A stretch of 64,000 bases of DNA from Rhizobiales bacterium NRL2 (lineage in GTDB: Bacteria; Pseudomonadota; Alphaproteobacteria; Minwuiales; Minwuiaceae), in the NCBI GenBank assembly GCA_001664005.1, contig CP016093.1, forward strand, positions 2,811,001-2,875,000. The letters are read 5' to 3'. The notes beneath the pieces were generated by a model that was not told the origin of the DNA, ran no database searches, and saw nothing but the letters and a program-made list of their open reading frames with translations. This document shows positions 45,280-54,861 of this stretch, one piece after another; the stretch's first letter is position 1; each line of letters starts with the position of its first letter. A program made the position numbers and the translations under genes.

Positions 45280-47739
45280 TCAGTCGCGGCCGAACCTGAG
45301 CCGTCCCCCGGCCAGCAGGGTCCGCGGCGGCACCGCGCAGTCCGCCGCTTCGAGCAACGTCCCGTCAACCAGCAGATGGGTGCGTCCGCCAGCGAAGCTG
45401 CCCGAATAGCGCCCGGCCTCGAAGCGGATACCGCCGCCTTCGCCTTCGCGCGCCGTGACCGGCTGCCCGGCGCCGCCACCGATGCGGACAAGCGCCAGTG
45501 TCTCGAAGACGGCGCTGGCGGCTTCCGCGGCGAAGACGCCGTGATACTGCTGGGCCGCCGGACCCATGAGCCGCTCGTTCGGCGGTTCGGGAAAGCCCTC
45601 GGCGAGTTCCAGCCGCACCGGCGGGCCGACGAGCAATTCGACACTGGCCTCCGCTGGCCCGTTCCGGATGCGCGCCGTGCGGTCGCCGACGGCATGGATG
45701 GGCGCAGCTGCGTGGAAATTCCATTCCCACCGCTTCGGTGTCCCGGCGGCCATGCGGTCATGCACCAGCAGCAGGCCGCCTGGCAGGTGCAGCAGGGTGC
45801 GGTCGGCCTCAACGATGTCGCCGCCATAGGCTCTGGCCGCCCTGCCCGTGAGTTTCACGGCCCCGCCGCAACGCCAGTAGTCGGTAAGCCGCCCCTTGGC
45901 GGTCGGGTCGTCGATCGGCTGACCCTTGCCGCCATCATAGGTGATGGCGTTGTGGGCGACCGTGCGACGGGTCCAGCCGTTGTGATGGGCCGAGCGGTAG
46001 CCGTCGTAATAGCCGCTGTCGATCAGCAGCGGCCGGCCCTGGCCCATGACCATGAACGAGTTCTGGTCGGCATGGCTGTGGCTGAAGGAACCGAACTGGC
46101 TCGACTTGAACAGGATCGAGTAGCGCTCCGGGTCGGGCAGGTCGCTGTGGATGGCCGCCCAGCCGATATCGGGGAAGATTGCAGCGTCGGGAATCTCCCC
46201 GAGGGCGCGCGGCGCCCCCGAACGCGCGGCCTGCACCCCGAACAGCCGAGGCCACAGAAGGGCGTTGGACAGTTCATCCGCCTCCCCTCCCGCCAGGTCG
46301 AGATGCGCGCGCCAGGCGGCAAGCAGGGCCGTGGCGTACTCGCCGCGGCCGCGTTCCACGTAGAGGCGGCTGATCTCCGCCCAGAGTTCGGGTCGCAGCT
46401 TCTCGGCGCCGTCGCCGAAGCCCGCCTGCGACACGCCGGGCGGCGCAAAATAGGTCAGGAACTCGGCGAAGTTCCGCACCCAGGCCGTCTCGAAATAGGG
46501 GAAGCCGACCACATTGTGGATGACGTCCCAGCTGTCGACATGGTTGACGAACTCCCAGACGCCGTAATTGACGCCGTTGGAATAGCCGCCGTCGTCGCCG
46601 CCCCAGGGCGTCACGATCGTGGAGACCAGCGGATAGGTATCGCGGAACCAGAGCGTCGCGCGGTCGGAATCCCCGGCCATCAGCGCGGCGATCGCCAGCA
46701 CGTGCGTGGCGATCTGGAAACCGTGGGAGCTGAGCGTGAACTGGCCCAGATTGCCCCGGTCGTTGAGCAGGAAGAAGTCGAAGGCCGCCTGGGTGCGGAA
46801 CTCCACATGACGCTGTACCTCGGCCCGCCGCGCCGGATCCATCCGGCGGTAGAGGATGTCGTAGGCGCGCGCCACCGCCTTGGCGATGCGGATGTTCAGC
46901 AGGTCGTCGCCGGCGTGACCGGTGCGCCCGAAGGCGTCGAAGCCGACGATGCCTTCCAGGTAGATCGCCGCCGTCCCCGCCGCGCGGTCGCGCACGGCCT
47001 CGTCAGGGTGCAGGACCGAGACCGCAAGGGCGTCGTTCATGCGGCGGATCATCTGGCGCAGGCGGGCGCGCACCTCGCGGCTGCGGGCGATCCCCTCCCC
47101 TGCGCCGGCGACGCTGCCGCGCGCGCTGGCGAATGCGGGCGCGGAGCCGGCCTCCTTCAGGTAGCGCGCCAGCACCACGTCGAAGACCGCCTGCTTCGCC
47201 TCGTCCAGCCGGGCCGGCCGGGGCGGCAGCGCACGCGGGCGCCGGGCGGTCTCGGCCTTCCCGAAGGCGGTCCAGATGTCAGGCACCTGCAGGGTGATGC
47301 TGTCCTCGCGCAGGTTGAAGGTGCGCGGGACCGACCAGCCGCCATTGTCGCCGGCGCGGCGCGGCCGGCCGATCTGATCGAGCTGCCTGACCCGCCAGTT
47401 GAATGCGCCCGGCGGCAGCGGGCTGTCGGGGCGGAAGATGTTGGAGGTGGTGACGAAGGTCAGATAGGGCTCGCCATTGCGTTCGATCGCCACCTCGAAG
47501 GAGTACATGTCGCGTCCGGACTTCCAGCCGAAGACGGGCGGGTTCTCCAGCTGCACGGAGCTGTCCTCGGGCCGTTCCCTGAGTTCCTTGCGGTCCTGCG
47601 GCGTCAGCCAGTCCTGGACATTGCGCGGCACGTTGGGCGGGCTCTGGTGCGGGTCGAAGCGTTCCGCGGCCCCCGGCGCCGCCAGAACCATGACGCCGGC
47701 CGCGGCCAGCATCGCAGCCCCCATGCGCCGACCCGGCAT
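45280..47739 (-). CDS. Heparinase II/III-like exported polysaccharide lyase
   Basis: 819 aa. A signal peptide (GAAMLAAAGVMVLAAPGAAE) is followed by a DUF4962-like region (FGWKSGRDMYSFEVAI) and an alpha/alpha toroid (about 180-500: DRGNLGQFTLSSHGFQIATH, WGGDDGGYSNGVNYGVWEF), then the heparinase II/III beta-sandwich (SQFGSFSHSHADQNSFMVMGQGRPLLIDSGYYDGY). Likely cleaves an acidic exopolysaccharide in the periplasm or outside. The start shares one base with the stop of a signalling protein (TGATG), suggesting polysaccharide turnover under that regulator. Confidence 0.85.
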   Translation of the reverse strand: MPGRRMGAAMLAAAGVMVLAAPGAAERFDPHQSPPNVPRNVQDWLTPQDRKELRERPEDSSVQLENPPVFGWKSGRDMYSFEVAIERNGEPYLTFVTTSNIFRPDSPLPPGAFNWRVRQLDQIGRPRRAGDNGGWSVPRTFNLREDSITLQVPDIWTAFGKAETARRPRALPPRPARLDEAKQAVFDVVLARYLKEAGSAPAFASARGSVAGAGEGIARSREVRARLRQMIRRMNDALAVSVLHPDEAVRDRAAGTAAIYLEGIVGFDAFGRTGHAGDDLLNIRIAKAVARAYDILYRRMDPARRAEVQRHVEFRTQAAFDFFLLNDRGNLGQFTLSSHGFQIATHVLAIAALMAGDSDRATLWFRDTYPLVSTIVTPWGGDDGGYSNGVNYGVWEFVNHVDSWDVIHNVVGFPYFETAWVRNFAEFLTYFAPPGVSQAGFGDGAEKLRPELWAEISRLYVERGRGEYATALLAAWRAHLDLAGGEADELSNALLWPRLFGVQAARSGAPRALGEIPDAAIFPDIGWAAIHSDLPDPERYSILFKSSQFGSFSHSHADQNSFMVMGQGRPLLIDSGYYDGYRSAHHNGWTRRTVAHNAITYDGGKGQPIDDPTAKGRLTDYWRCGGAVKLTGRAARAYGGDIVEADRTLLHLPGGLLLVHDRMAAGTPKRWEWNFHAAAPIHAVGDRTARIRNGPAEASVELLVGPPVRLELAEGFPEPPNERLMGPAAQQYHGVFAAEAASAVFETLALVRIGGGAGQPVTAREGEGGGIRFEAGRYSGSFAGGRTHLLVDGTLLEAADCAVPPRTLLAGGRLRFGRD

Positions 47740-49772
47740 CAGTCGCCGCCGCGCTCGACCGCCTGGACCAGCGCAGCCACCACCTGCCGGTCCCAGACCT
47801 TGCCGGCCTGTGGCCAGAGCTGGTCCAGCGCCTGCGAAGTGGTGCGCGCGGCGCGATGCGCGCGTTCGCTGATAAGGGCCACATAGGCGTTGGCCAGAGA
47901 GACGATCTGCGCCGGCTGAAGGAAATCCGGCCCCGAGATCCCGGCCGGCCGGCCGGAGCCGTCGAGCCGCTCCTGAAGCTGGCGCAGCGTCTCGACCACC
48001 GGCCCTTCGAAGTCGATGTTCGCGACCAGATCGGCCGAGTGCAGGATGCTGTCGCGCACCAGGGCGAGTTCGTCCTCGGTCAGGTCGCCGGACTTGGTGA
48101 GAATGGCCGGATCGATACCCAGCTTGCCGAGATTCATCAGCCGCGCTGCGGTTTCCGCGGCGTGGACCATGGCCGGCTCCAGCTTCATCTCCTCGGCCAT
48201 GCGCCGTGACAGGTGCGCGACGCGCTGCGAATGATTCGCGGCATAGCGGTCGCGGGCGTCGATGAGATTGACCAGCACGTCGACCAGCGCATCGAGCTGC
48301 GCGGCGCGGCGCTCCCGCTCCTGGACGATTTCCGTCATGTCCTCGGCGACCATCAGCACGCCGCCGGCGTCCAGCGGCACATGGAAACGCCGGACCACCC
48401 GCCGCCGGCCCTCGATCTCGGTGTCGTCGATCTCGTGAACGATCTCGTTGTCCTGGCGCACCCGGGCATTGGCCTGAACCAGCGGCGTGGCCACCGCGGG
48501 CCCGAAGATGCTGGCTATGGGCTTGCCCTCGGCTTCGGCCGCGTCGATGCCGGCGCCCTCGAAGGCTGGCGTGTTGCCGAAGAGGATACGGTCGTCGGGA
48601 CCGACGGCGACGATCGAGTTCGGAACGGCGTCGGCAAGGTTCTTCAGCAGGCGCCCGAGACGGCGCGACTCGGCAAGCGCTTCGGACAGATCGCTGGCGG
48701 CGGCGGCCAGGCGGTCGGAGATCGCATTGCGCCAGACGGCGACGACCGTGACGCCCACCAGCAGCACGACCAGCATCAGGGCGCCGGCAATGACCTGGAT
48801 ACGTTGCACGCCCTCGGCCAGCGCCGCCTCCCGGTCGACGCTGCGCACCAGGGTCCAGCCGGTGCCGGCGATGTTCCGGCCGGTGGCAAGCACCTCCCGT
48901 CCCGACAGCCCCCTGTAGGTTCCGGAAGCCGGCGCGGTCGCCGTCAGGGTGGCAACGGACTCCGCGCCGGTCACCGTGGCAAAGAGCGGCGGGCCGTCCT
49001 CCAGCGGCGAGATGAGCCGCGGCCCTCCTTCGGCGCTCTCCAGAAGATAGGTGCGGGCTTCGCGCAATACCTCGCCCGGCTGACGGAGCGCGGCGTCGAA
49101 ATCTTCGCCCAGACGGCGGAAGGCGACGACAAAGCCGATGCCCGCTTCCGCGCCGCCATCGGGCGACAGCACGGGGGCGAGAAAGGTCACCATGCGCTCG
49201 CCGTCGCCGGCCCGGTAGACCGGAGAGACAAAGACGCCGCCCTGCAGGAGTTCGGGCGGCGCGGCCGGCATGATCCCCTTCACGAAGGACATGCCGGGGC
49301 TGAGGGCGATGACCTGAAGTTCGGCGTCGAGCACGGCGACGCCGCCGGTCGCCGGCGTGTCCAGGTCGGCATTGCGGGCGATCTCGCTCTGCGGCGTGGC
49401 GTAGCCGCCGCGTTCGGCCTCCAGACCCAGCAGTTCCTCGATATAGCGGCGGCGGCTGTCCAGCGCCTCCGGCGGCAGGTCGGGGTCGGTCAGGTCGATC
49501 AGGTAGTACTGTATGGCGCGGTTGCGGGACAGGCGCAGCAGTTCGCCGCGCCGGTGATCGAGCCAGCCCTCGACCGCGGCCTTGCGGCTGTCTGCAACGA
49601 TGCCGAGCCGCACCTGCCACTGTTCGATCAGCCTTTCGCGCTCGCTCGCGGCATAGAACAGGATCGCGACGATCGCCGCCGCGGCGACCGTCAGCAGGGC
49701 CGCAAGCGCAAGCCCCGCCCGCCGCCGCATGCGGCGGCGGTCCCGGACGATCGGGTCCGCGCTTGCACTCAT
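47739..49772 (-). CDS. Membrane sensor with PAS-like and degenerate HD-GYP domains
   Basis: 677 aa. Two transmembrane helices (GLALAALLTVAAAAIVAILF, VIAGALMLVVLLVGVTVVAV) flank a periplasmic Cache-like sensor (about 45-310). A PAS-like domain (about 375-480: NSIVAVGPDDRILFGN) precedes an HD-GYP-type domain with key residues lost: HD of HDIGK reads MN (RLMNLGKLGID, about 544), and HHExxDGxGYP reads LQERLDGSGRP (about 604). Phosphodiesterase activity is not expected; it may bind c-di-GMP or signal by contact. Coupled to the heparinase-like gene downstream. Confidence 0.85.
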   Translation of the reverse strand: MSASADPIVRDRRRMRRRAGLALAALLTVAAAAIVAILFYAASERERLIEQWQVRLGIVADSRKAAVEGWLDHRRGELLRLSRNRAIQYYLIDLTDPDLPPEALDSRRRYIEELLGLEAERGGYATPQSEIARNADLDTPATGGVAVLDAELQVIALSPGMSFVKGIMPAAPPELLQGGVFVSPVYRAGDGERMVTFLAPVLSPDGGAEAGIGFVVAFRRLGEDFDAALRQPGEVLREARTYLLESAEGGPRLISPLEDGPPLFATVTGAESVATLTATAPASGTYRGLSGREVLATGRNIAGTGWTLVRSVDREAALAEGVQRIQVIAGALMLVVLLVGVTVVAVWRNAISDRLAAAASDLSEALAESRRLGRLLKNLADAVPNSIVAVGPDDRILFGNTPAFEGAGIDAAEAEGKPIASIFGPAVATPLVQANARVRQDNEIVHEIDDTEIEGRRRVVRRFHVPLDAGGVLMVAEDMTEIVQERERRAAQLDALVDVLVNLIDARDRYAANHSQRVAHLSRRMAEEMKLEPAMVHAAETAARLMNLGKLGIDPAILTKSGDLTEDELALVRDSILHSADLVANIDFEGPVVETLRQLQERLDGSGRPAGISGPDFLQPAQIVSLANAYVALISERAHRAARTTSQALDQLWPQAGKVWDRQVVAALVQAVERGGD

Positions 49773-49869
49773 GACCGAACCTGCCTCAGCCGCGCCTTCA
49801 TCGGCACCATTGGAATCCGGAAACTATGAGTATTCGTTAACCGCGGATCAATCTCCGCAGACGCCGCGG

Positions 49870-50499
49870 TCAGGGGCGTCCACGCGAGGGATTGCGGCTG
49901 AGCGCCTTCATCCGGTACATGCGCCGGTCGGCTTCTTCCATCAGCGCGTCGGCGCTGGCACCCGGCGTGACCTCGGCAACGCCGAACGCCAGATCGATGG
50001 GGATGGTCTCGCCGGCGGCCTCGAATCCCGTCCGCCGCACCTTTTCGACCAGGCTCCGGCACTTGGCCTCCGCCGCGGCCTCGTCCACCTGGGTCAGGAT
50101 CATCGCGAACTCGTCGCCGCCCATCCGGGCGACCACATCGGTGGCCCGCGTGTCCTCGGTCAGTACCCGCGCCACCGTCTTCAAGGCGGCATCGCCGGCC
50201 GGATGGCCCCAGTTGTCGTTGATCAGCTTCATGCCGTTGACGTCCAGCGAGACCAGGCAGGCGCGGTCGCCGTGACGTTCCGCGGCAGCCACGCAGCGCA
50301 TCAGCGCACGCTGGAAGGCGCGCCGGTTGGCGATGGCCAGCAATTCGTCGGTCTCGGCAAGCTGTTCCAGGCGGACGATCCTGGCCCTGGCCTGCTCGAG
50401 CTGGGATTCGAGCGCCTGCACGAGGCTCGAGAGTTCGCCCTCGCCTTCCGGCCCGGCCGTGTTCGGGCCTTGGTCTCCGCGTCGCGCCTGCGCCTGCAT
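49870..50499 (-). CDS. GGDEF diguanylate cyclase
   Basis: 209-aa soluble protein: a coiled coil (SSLVQALESQLEQARARIVRLEQLAETDELL), then a GGDEF domain with LDVNGMKLINDNWGHPAGD, intact GGDEF (RMGGDEF, about 123) and an RxxD I-site (RATD) five residues before it. A stalk coiled coil without a sensor suggests control through dimerisation. ATG 50499 chosen over TTG 50508. Between two HD-GYP-type genes. Confidence 0.87.
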   Translation of the reverse strand: MQAQARRGDQGPNTAGPEGEGELSSLVQALESQLEQARARIVRLEQLAETDELLAIANRRAFQRALMRCVAAAERHGDRACLVSLDVNGMKLINDNWGHPAGDAALKTVARVLTEDTRATDVVARMGGDEFAMILTQVDEAAAEAKCRSLVEKVRRTGFEAAGETIPIDLAFGVAEVTPGASADALMEEADRRMYRMKALSRNPSRGRP

Positions 50500-50626
50500 G
50501 CCCCTCAATCCGCCCTGCCGGGCCGCCGGCGTTCCCGACCGCCGATTCTGTGCCCGTTACCTGTTCCCGACGCGCGACACTAGTGATCTTTGCCTTGGCG
50601 TAAAGTTGCAATGGTTCGTGGTTTTT

Positions 50627-51532
50627 CTAGGGACGCCGGGCGGATTGGCCTGCATGGGCGGCGGCCCGCTGCGCTGCCGCGGCCGCTTCCGGCCCCTTCT
50701 CCAGGGTGAGGCGGAAATCCGGATCGCGGATGATCGAGACGCAGACGCGGACCACGGCCGAATGAAGTTTCACCCCGGCGTCCTTTTCCAGCTGCTCGAC
50801 CACAAATCGGGTATCCAGCGCAGCGCGGTAGGGACGGTGCGCCGTCATCGATTCGGCAACGTCGGCCACGGCCACGACCTGCGACTCGATATCGATCTCG
50901 TCGCCCTTCAGCCCTCCGGGATAGCCGCTGCCATCCAGCCGCTCGTGATGATCGCGGACAATCCTCGGCACGACATTGCCGAACCTGATCCGCGATACGA
51001 TGTCGTAGCCGATCTCCGGGTGCGTCTTGACCACGTCGAATTCCGCGTCGGTCAGCCGGCTGGGCTTGACCAGCAGATCGGTCGGCACGCCGATCTTGCC
51101 GATATCGTGCAGCATCGCGCCAAGCTCGATGTCGGCGAGCCGTTCGTCGCTCAGCCCGATCCGCCGTCCGATCTCGACCGCCAACATCGCGACCAGCACG
51201 GCGTGCCGCGCCGTGTAGGGATCGCGCCGCTCCAGCGTCGTCGACAGGGCGGCGACGGTTTGCGTGAGAATTTCCTGCTGACGTTCCAGATGGACGCGAT
51301 CGCGCCTGGCCAGCACGTAGGCGATGGCGCCGAACATGGTGGCGGTCACCAGCACGAAGGCCGCGCCCTTCAGGCTCTGGGCCACCGGCGCATCTTCGGG
51401 CGACAGGGCCTGCAGGACGATCCAGTCGGAGAACAATATCCAGGCGACGCCGAAAACCACATAGACCAGCGTCACGCGCAGGGCGAGGGAGACGGCGCCG
51501 TTGACGACCAGTTTGCCACCGATGAACTGCAT
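50627..51532 (-). CDS. Membrane-anchored HD-GYP c-di-GMP phosphodiesterase
   Basis: 301 aa: two transmembrane helices (TLVYVVFGVAWILFSDWIV, GAAFVLVTATMFGAIAYVLA) joined by a short periplasmic loop, then an intact HD-GYP domain: HDIGKIGVPTD (about 141), HHERLDGSGYPGG and DVAESMTAHRPYR. It should degrade c-di-GMP, opposing the GGDEF gene next door. ATG 51532 follows GGGAGGCGGC. The C-terminal Ala-rich tail is not conserved. Confidence 0.92.
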   Translation of the reverse strand: MQFIGGKLVVNGAVSLALRVTLVYVVFGVAWILFSDWIVLQALSPEDAPVAQSLKGAAFVLVTATMFGAIAYVLARRDRVHLERQQEILTQTVAALSTTLERRDPYTARHAVLVAMLAVEIGRRIGLSDERLADIELGAMLHDIGKIGVPTDLLVKPSRLTDAEFDVVKTHPEIGYDIVSRIRFGNVVPRIVRDHHERLDGSGYPGGLKGDEIDIESQVVAVADVAESMTAHRPYRAALDTRFVVEQLEKDAGVKLHSAVVRVCVSIIRDPDFRLTLEKGPEAAAAAQRAAAHAGQSARRP

Positions 51533-51647
51533 GCCGCCTCCCGGCTGCGAAGGCACCGCAACGCTTCAATCCAGTCGAATGGTCTGCTCCGACGGATCAA
51601 TTGGCAATGGTGGAAACATGACCATGGCACGCTTGGGTGGATTGCGC

Positions 51648-52130
51648 TCAGCTGTCGGTGAAGTCGACCGTCACGAACAGCATGTTCACGTTGAAGCCAT
51701 CCCGCGAGAGCGGCATGATCAGCGGCTCGATGGCGCTGTAGCCGGGCTGCTTGCCGACATAGGGAATGTCCGCGGGAAGGTGCGGGCGGCGTTGCGCCAC
51801 CACCGCGCAGCAGGCGTCCCAGACGCGCGAGGGCGCGCGCTGATGCGGCAGGTCGCTCATCAGCCGGCCGGTGTCGTCGCGGTCGAAATGCCAGACCCAG
51901 CGCGTGCCGACCAGGCGATAGCGGAAATCCCGCGGTTCATGGAGAACATCGAGCAGGATGATCGAGGGCAGAAGCTGCGGAATGTCGAGCGGATCGAGAT
52001 CCGTGCGCGCGGGCATGTCCCTGCCGTCACGAATAGAGTTCCAATAACGGAACGCGGCCGCGTTCACCGGCCGACATATGGCGCCGTCCGGATCCCGGAT
52101 CGACTGGATGGACGCCGGATCATGCAACAT
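51648..52130 (-). CDS. PAS-like (PAS_5 family) protein, second copy
   Basis: 160 aa. It shares with the protein at 5978-6472 the plan FRYWNSIRDGRDMPARTDLDPLDIPQLLP, then FRYRLVGTRWVWHFDRDDTG and a C-terminal PLIMPLSRDG strand. No output domain. GGAG lies 5 nt before ATG 52130. Its position next to c-di-GMP genes hints at a signalling partner role, but function is unknown. Confidence 0.7.
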   Translation of the reverse strand: MLHDPASIQSIRDPDGAICRPVNAAAFRYWNSIRDGRDMPARTDLDPLDIPQLLPSIILLDVLHEPRDFRYRLVGTRWVWHFDRDDTGRLMSDLPHQRAPSRVWDACCAVVAQRRPHLPADIPYVGKQPGYSAIEPLIMPLSRDGFNVNMLFVTVDFTDS

Positions 52131-52388
52131 CGGTTCTCCGCCGGAAACTGGACATACTGGCAATGCGGCAGGCCTTTCGACTGGGCGGGTAGATAAAGCA
52201 AGATCCGGGCCGCAATAAGGCCGGAATCGGGTGAATATTTCGCGCCGTCCGCCTGTTGACCGGGGGGCGCAGGCTTCGGTTCCGTATCGCCACGCGCCAG
52301 AATGCGATAGTTGTTGTGACAGGCTGCCGGCGCGCCGCCACCGTATCGTGAACAGACGGCCCGCGCGGATCACCCCGGGGAACCTGCG

Positions 52389-54842
52389 ATGCCGTATTTC
52401 CGATTTGTGCCGTCCGTCCTGCTCGCCGGCCTGCTTGCACTCCTGGCCCTGTCGACGGCGCTGGGACAGGCCCTGCCGGTGCAGCAGCTCCAGCAGCGTC
52501 AGGCTGCGGAGCGCGCCGATGCGGAAAGGCCGCCCGGCGGCGCGGGACTGGAGGAGGCGCTGCGCCCCACCGTCCGCCGCCTGGTCGCCGAGGAACTGGC
52601 GCGCCAGCCGGACGTGGCCCCGGCGCCAGCCGCCGCCCCCGCCGCAGAGGCGCAGATGGCAGACCCCTTCGCCATGGTCATCGACCGGGCGAGAGGCAGC
52701 GTCGAGAACCTCTCCCGCAACGCCGCGAGGCTGGCCGAAGCGTTGCCCGCGCTGGGCGACAGCTTCGATCACGCCTTCATCCTGATGACCGACCTGGAAG
52801 GCTGGCCGCGGATGTGGGAAGGCGTCGCCAACCTGGCGGCGATGCTGGCCGCGGCGGCGCTGCTGATGACGGCGCTGCGGCGGCTGCTCCGCCGGATCAT
52901 GCCGCTGCCGCGCCCGGCGGCGGACGACATGCTTTCAAGGCTCTGGCCGTCGCTGGTCCTGATGGTGCGCGATACGGCGCTGGTGGCCGCCTTCGTCGCA
53001 GCCGGCTTCCTGCTGTCGCTGGTCTGGTTCGCGCAGCACGATCCGATGCGGATCTTCCTGATCACCTATCTGGGCGCATTCGCGACCGCGCTGACAGGCC
53101 GCGCCGTGGCGCGCTTCCTGTTCTCGCCGGACCGGCCGGAACAGCGTCTGGTGGAGGTTGACGACCGTACTGCCCGCAAACTGGCGCTATGGCTGACAGC
53201 CCTGTTCGCCACCGTGGGTCTCGTCGGATTCAGCGTCGGCATGGTGCGCCTGCTCGGCATGCCGCCGGCGACCATTGGCTGGATGCTGCTCGCCGCGGGA
53301 CTGTTCACAGTGGCGATCACGGCGGCGCTGACGATGCAGACCAGCCGGCCGGATGCCCCGACCGAGGCGGTGGATGCGCCGCGGAGCGGGCGGTATCGCC
53401 GGCTCTGGCTGATGATCGGTCTCGGCTTCCTGGCCCTGCTCTGGGGACTGGCGGTGCTGTCGGCGGACGGCACCAAGCTGCTGGCGGTTGTCGTGATCTT
53501 CACCGCCGCCGCGGCGAGCGCGTATTTCGGCGTCCTCCGCCGGCCGCCGCCTGCGCCGGAGCGGCCGGCCCGTGCCGCAATTCCCCTTGATCCGGAGGAG
53601 ATGCACCCGGAGGCGGCCACGGACGAGCCCGAGGCGCCCGAGGCCGGCGACGTTGCGCGCCCGGCCCCGCCGCCGTCGCTGTTGCCGCCGGTGCGCCGCG
53701 TTGTGCAGTCGGCGCTGGGCCTCGTCGGGGCGCTCGCCTTTCTGCACCTGCTGGGCGTCGACATGGTGGCGGCACAGCAAAGCCCCACCGGCGAGCGGAT
53801 CACCGCCGTGCTGGGTGACGTGGCTGTCATTCTGATCGTCGCCGCCATCGGCTGGGCGCTGGTGGAGCGCACCATCCGCCGTTTCGTCGAGCGCGAGGAG
53901 GCCAAGGCCCGCGCCGAGGCGGAGGATCACGCCATCGACGAGGACGGGCTGGGCGGCATGGTCACCTCACGTTTCGGAACCCTGCTGCCGCTGATCCGCG
54001 GCTTCATCCTGTCTGTGCTGGCTGCCGTCACCATCATGGTCGTGCTGAGTTCCATGGGCCTCGATATCGGCCCGCTGCTCGCCGGCGCCGGCGTGGTCGG
54101 CATCGCCATCGGCTTCGGCGCGCAGGCCCTGGTACGGGACATCATCGCCGGCATCTTCTTCCTGATCGACGACGCCTTCCGCGTCGGCGAGTACGTCGAG
54201 TTCGGCGACATCCGGGGACAGGTGGAGCAGATATCCATCCGCTCCATGCGGCTGCGCCATCACCGGGGCGCGATCCATACGATCCCCTTCGGCGAGCTGC
54301 GCTCGATCACGAACTACAACCGCGACTGGGCGATCTACAAGCAGGAGTTCCGCCTGCCCTACGAGACCGACACCGACAAGGTGCGCAAGATCATCAAGAA
54401 GGTCGGTATCAGGCTGATGGAGGATCCGGAACTGGGGCCGAAGTTCATCCAGCCGCTGAAGTCCCAGGGCGTGTTCAAGATCGAGGAAGGCGCCCTGATC
54501 GTGCGCACCAAGTTCATGTGCAAGCCGCGCGAGCAGTTCATCATCCGCAAGGCGGTCTTCCAGGAGGTCAAGAACGACCTCTATCAGGCCGGTATCGAGC
54601 TGGCTCAGCGCCGGGTCCAGATCGAATGGCCCGAATGGGTGGAAAAATCCGGACCGGGCGGACCGGCCGACGGCGGGCCGGGCGGCAAGGTCACCGACGG
54701 CGGACCCGACGCTCCCTCGCCCATCCGCAGGCCCGGTCAGGGCGACCCGGTTCAGGCGGCGATGGTGGGCGCGGCGGTCGGCGCCGCGGGGCTGGTGATC
54801 TCCCAGCAGACGACGAAACCGGTCTACCCCGACGAGCCGTGA
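52389..54842 (+). CDS. Large MscS-type mechanosensitive channel
   Basis: 817 aa, well above E. coli MscS (286). An apparent signal peptide (VPSVLLAGLLALLALSTALG), a periplasmic segment and roughly ten transmembrane helices precede the conserved pore and beta domain: LLAGAGVVGIAIGFGAQALVRDIIAGIFFLIDDAFRVGEYVEFGDIRGQVEQISIRSMRLR (about 565-625). The C-terminus is Gly/Pro-rich. Likely gates on membrane tension during hypo-osmotic shock. Monocistronic; the 258-bp upstream region holds nothing recognisable. Confidence 0.92.
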   Translation: MPYFRFVPSVLLAGLLALLALSTALGQALPVQQLQQRQAAERADAERPPGGAGLEEALRPTVRRLVAEELARQPDVAPAPAAAPAAEAQMADPFAMVIDRARGSVENLSRNAARLAEALPALGDSFDHAFILMTDLEGWPRMWEGVANLAAMLAAAALLMTALRRLLRRIMPLPRPAADDMLSRLWPSLVLMVRDTALVAAFVAAGFLLSLVWFAQHDPMRIFLITYLGAFATALTGRAVARFLFSPDRPEQRLVEVDDRTARKLALWLTALFATVGLVGFSVGMVRLLGMPPATIGWMLLAAGLFTVAITAALTMQTSRPDAPTEAVDAPRSGRYRRLWLMIGLGFLALLWGLAVLSADGTKLLAVVVIFTAAAASAYFGVLRRPPPAPERPARAAIPLDPEEMHPEAATDEPEAPEAGDVARPAPPPSLLPPVRRVVQSALGLVGALAFLHLLGVDMVAAQQSPTGERITAVLGDVAVILIVAAIGWALVERTIRRFVEREEAKARAEAEDHAIDEDGLGGMVTSRFGTLLPLIRGFILSVLAAVTIMVVLSSMGLDIGPLLAGAGVVGIAIGFGAQALVRDIIAGIFFLIDDAFRVGEYVEFGDIRGQVEQISIRSMRLRHHRGAIHTIPFGELRSITNYNRDWAIYKQEFRLPYETDTDKVRKIIKKVGIRLMEDPELGPKFIQPLKSQGVFKIEEGALIVRTKFMCKPREQFIIRKAVFQEVKNDLYQAGIELAQRRVQIEWPEWVEKSGPGGPADGGPGGKVTDGGPDAPSPIRRPGQGDPVQAAMVGAAVGAAGLVISQQTTKPVYPDEP

Positions 54843-54861
54843 CCCGGCGGCGGCTGCAGTT

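Noticed and set aside
45270-45283. 14-bp palindrome CTGAGCGCGCTCAG
   Set aside because: It is formed by the two convergent stop codons and a 6-nt gap; no T-tract, so probably not a terminator or operator.
47740-49620. Upstream in-frame extension of the heparinase-like gene giving a 1446-aa protein
   Set aside because: The extension is an out-of-phase reading of the HD-GYP-type gene; the signal peptide and TGATG coupling fix the start at 47739.
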